Shown one piece after another: positions 7,841 through 10,193 of a stretch of 10,193 bases of DNA. How positions within the stretch are numbered: the stretch's first letter is position 1; the number at the start of each line of letters is the position of its first letter. The notes beneath the pieces are model-generated. The model did no database searches, was not told the DNA's origin, and saw only the letters and a program-made list of their open reading frames with translations. The position numbers and the translations under genes are program-made. Origin of the DNA: Hyphomicrobiales bacterium (GTDB lineage Bacteria > Pseudomonadota > Alphaproteobacteria > Rhizobiales > Devosiaceae); NCBI GenBank assembly GCA_015487985.1, contig WFOP01000183.1:1-10193 (forward strand), read 5' to 3'.

Positions 7841-10193
7841 CTACACGGCAGCGCCATCGCTACGCTTTTCCTTTACTTCTTTTTCCGCAGTTTTGCGGGT
7901 TTTAAGACCAAAGAAGATCAATATTGGCGCCGCGATAAATATAGAGGAATAGGTCCCAACCAATACGCCCCAGGTCATGGAAATGGTAAACCCACGGATG
8001 ACCTCGCCGCCAAACACAACCAGAGCCAACAGGGCCAGGGCCGTGGTCAGGGAGGTCAGCAACGTACGGGACAACATGGAGTTGACGGACATATCTATGA
8101 GGTCAGAAACGCTGATTTTTCGGAATTTGCGTAAATATTCACGCACCCGGTCATAGACCACAACGGTATCATTGAGGGAATAGCCCACAATGGTGAGAAT
8201 GGCCGCTATCGAGGACAGGTTGAACTCAAAACCAACGATTGAATATAATCCGATAGTCAACACAACATCATGCACCAGTGCAATCACTGCCCCGACCGCA
8301 AACTGCCATTCGAAACGGAACCAGATATATACCAGCACCGCAAAAATGGCGACTATAACAGCAATTGCGCCTGCAATCGCCAGTTCCCCGGATACGGTTG
8401 GTCCCACCACTTCCACACGCCGGATATCATAATCCTCACTCAGCGCATCAGTTACCAGACGCACGGCATCCTGCTGGGCAGTATCCCCGCCGGCCTGGGC
8501 CTCCACCCGGATCAACACATCAACCGGTGTCCCGAAACCCTGTACCTGCACATCGCCCAAACCAAGGGCACCGACGCGCGCGCGAATATCGGCGATATCG
8601 GCTTCGCCTTCAATTGCCTGCACCTCGACAGCGGAGCCGCCAAGAAAATCAATTCCAAGATTTAATCCCTTTGCCCCGAACAGACCAAGGGAGCCAACAA
8701 GAGCAATCACGGAAAAAATCATGGCAAAACGTCGCCATTTCATAAACGGAATTTTTGTCCCCTCAGCCACCATGCTGAACAACTTTATCTTTAAGGTTTT
8801 GGGGCGTTTTATTGAATACCAGCGGCCAATGATAAACTGGGTGACAAAATAGGCGGTGAACATTGTAGTTAAAATGCCAAGGGCCAGTGTGATGGCAAAC
8901 CCTTGAATGGGACCGGAACCCAAAAAGAAAAGAACCGCCGCGGCGATAAAGGTCGTGACATTGGCGTCAACAATCGTGCTCATGGCGCGCTTAAATCCGG
9001 CTTCAAGGGATTGATGGACCGTCCGCCCCCCCACCATCTCTTCGCGTATGCGCTCATAAATCAAAACGTTGGCGTCGACCGCCATGCCAACCGTTAATAC
9101 AATACCCGCAATCCCGGGCAATGTAAGAGTCGCCCCCAGCATGGATAAGGTCCCCAATACCAGCACGATATTCAGGGTTAGTGAAATAGAGGCAAAAACC
9201 CCAAACAAACCATAACTGAGCACCATAAAACCAATGACAGCAATAGAACCTACAAACCCGGCGAGCAGGCCGGCGGACACGCTATCGGCGCCAAGGGAGG
9301 GGCCAACTGAACGCTCCTCAATGATATCAAGGGTGGCGGGCAAGGCCCCTGCCCGCAACAAAACTGCCAGATCATTGGCGCTCTGGGGGGTGAAGTTGCC
9401 GGAAATCTGACCGGACCCGCCGGTGATTGCGGTTTGGATCGTTGGCGCAGTAATCACCTGATTATCGAGCACAATTGCAAAACGGCGTCCCACGTTGGCA
9501 GACGTGATTTCGGCAAAAACAATTGCACCACGGGTATCAAAGCGGAATGAAACGATGGGCTGGCCCGTTTGCTGGTCAAAGCCGGGTTGTGAATCAACCA
9601 GTGACTCTCCCCCCAATGCCACCTCTTCATACAGCAGTTCGTCAAATCCGTTGACGCTGGGCAAAATAAATGTGCCAAGGGGCAGGCCTTCGCTTTTTGC
9701 CTGTGCCGCTGTGATTGTGGGGTGTACCATATGGAATGTCAGGCGCGCGGTGCGCGATATCAAATCCTTCAGGCGTTCTGAATCATCAAATCCGGGCACC
9801 TGCACAAGAATACGATTGGTGCCCTGACGCTGAATTGTTGGCTCGGTTGTTCCCAGTTCATCAATACGACGACGTATAACCTCAATGGATTGGGTAACCA
9901 GGGAGGACATGCGTTCATCAATACCCTCTTTTGTCAGGGATACCTTGATTTTGTTGTCCGGGGTGGTCTCAACCCGGGTTTCAACTACGCCCGACACCGA
10001 AAAAACCGATGTTGACACCACAACCTCGACCGCCCGCAAAGCCTCACGCGCCGCATCAAGCTGTGTTTCATCGGTCAGGGTAATAGTCAGGGTGTCATTA
10101 TCGGTGGATATCAGGTGGCCGATTGCGTTGTCGTTTGCCAGAATGGAGCGCACCTCACGGCGCAAGTCACGAATACGCTCATCAACAATATCC
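7841..10193 (-). CDS. secDF: SecDF, fused protein-translocase subunits SecD and SecF (5' end missing)
   Basis: SecDF uses proton flow to pull exported proteins through SecYEG and helps insert membrane proteins. The frame is open to the right edge; codons before 10165 read DIVDERIRD, and the codon at 10165 is an internal TTG leucine, not a start. Missing are the first membrane helix and the start of the periplasmic region, perhaps 60 or so residues. Numbering from 10165: SecD periplasmic P1 domain to about 285, with NRILVQVPGFDD at 117-128; SecD membrane part 293-449, with the signature GIVLTVGMAVDANVLIYERI at 353-372; linker 450-475; SecF helix at 478-497 and GLNLGIDFLGG at 500-510; periplasmic P4 region to 590; SecF helices 593-753 with VHDVVLTIGLYS at 631-642 and IVGYSLNDTVVVYDRVRE at 659-676. 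D364 and D666 sit in the conserved SecD TM4 and SecF TM10 signatures. yajC is the usual upstream neighbour but lies outside. Confidence 0.97.
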   Translation of the reverse strand, partial: DIVDERIRDLRREVRSILANDNAIGHLISTDNDTLTITLTDETQLDAAREALRAVEVVVSTSVFSVSGVVETRVETTPDNKIKVSLTKEGIDERMSSLVTQSIEVIRRRIDELGTTEPTIQRQGTNRILVQVPGFDDSERLKDLISRTARLTFHMVHPTITAAQAKSEGLPLGTFILPSVNGFDELLYEEVALGGESLVDSQPGFDQQTGQPIVSFRFDTRGAIVFAEITSANVGRRFAIVLDNQVITAPTIQTAITGGSGQISGNFTPQSANDLAVLLRAGALPATLDIIEERSVGPSLGADSVSAGLLAGFVGSIAVIGFMVLSYGLFGVFASISLTLNIVLVLGTLSMLGATLTLPGIAGIVLTVGMAVDANVLIYERIREEMVGGRTVHQSLEAGFKRAMSTIVDANVTTFIAAAVLFFLGSGPIQGFAITLALGILTTMFTAYFVTQFIIGRWYSIKRPKTLKIKLFSMVAEGTKIPFMKWRRFAMIFSVIALVGSLGLFGAKGLNLGIDFLGGSAVEVQAIEGEADIADIRARVGALGLGDVQVQGFGTPVDVLIRVEAQAGGDTAQQDAVRLVTDALSEDYDIRRVEVVGPTVSGELAIAGAIAVIVAIFAVLVYIWFRFEWQFAVGAVIALVHDVVLTIGLYSIVGFEFNLSSIAAILTIVGYSLNDTVVVYDRVREYLRKFRKISVSDLIDMSVNSMLSRTLLTSLTTALALLALVVFGGEVIRGFTISMTWGVLVGTYSSIFIAAPILIFFGLKTRKTAEKEVKEKRSDGAAV

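Noticed and set aside
1..10193. A novel mobile, defence or CRISPR-like system
   Set aside because: Every long ORF is explained by a conserved core family. There are no transposase, integrase or nuclease genes outside uvrA repair, no spaced repeat arrays, and no obvious sharp change in base composition.

Overview
The window is ordinary chromosomal sequence from an alphaproteobacterium, most likely in or near the Hyphomicrobiales (Rhizobiales). Four things point there: a fused SecD-SecF, the run secDF / Mth938-domain gene / squalene-phytoene-synthase-family gene, a folate-dependent TrmFO, and a small DUF1127 protein. The UvrA also has an alphaproteobacterial look. I do not commit to a genus. 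All gene calls rest on reading motifs by eye; no search was run.

Layout. Positions 1-2726 (+) hold the 3' part of uvrA, cut by the left edge just after the first Walker A motif. Positions 2727-3407 are a gene-poor spacer with two 49-residue small ORFs, a clear DUF1127 protein at 3132-3281 and a diverged possible relative at 2867-3016. The spacer also has a 13-bp direct repeat, a 10-bp palindrome and a strong intrinsic terminator at 3329-3360. trmFO (3408-4802, +) follows and meets a minus-strand operon tail to tail with only 2 bp between stop codons.

The minus-strand operon, in transcription order, is secDF (10193-7841, 5' end cut by the right edge), an Mth938/DUF498-domain gene (7813-7424, TTG start), a squalene/phytoene-synthase-family gene without visible prenyl-diphosphate-binding aspartate motifs (7424-6585), and a DUF4153 membrane protein (6565-4805). 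Spacings are 27 bp, a one-base stop/start overlap, and 19 bp, so the four genes are probably co-transcribed.

The genes fall into functional blocks: DNA repair (uvrA), a tRNA m5U54 modification enzyme (trmFO), small regulatory-type proteins (DUF1127), and a membrane-protein biogenesis operon. The most interesting point is that the two middle operon genes belong to the same families as the human mitochondrial complex I assembly factors NDUFAF3 and NDUFAF6, and both sit behind the Sec membrane-insertion motor. This is a plausible bacterial membrane-complex assembly module with an uncharacterised DUF4153 protein at its end. I found no mobile element, CRISPR array, tRNA, rRNA, phage gene or defence system.
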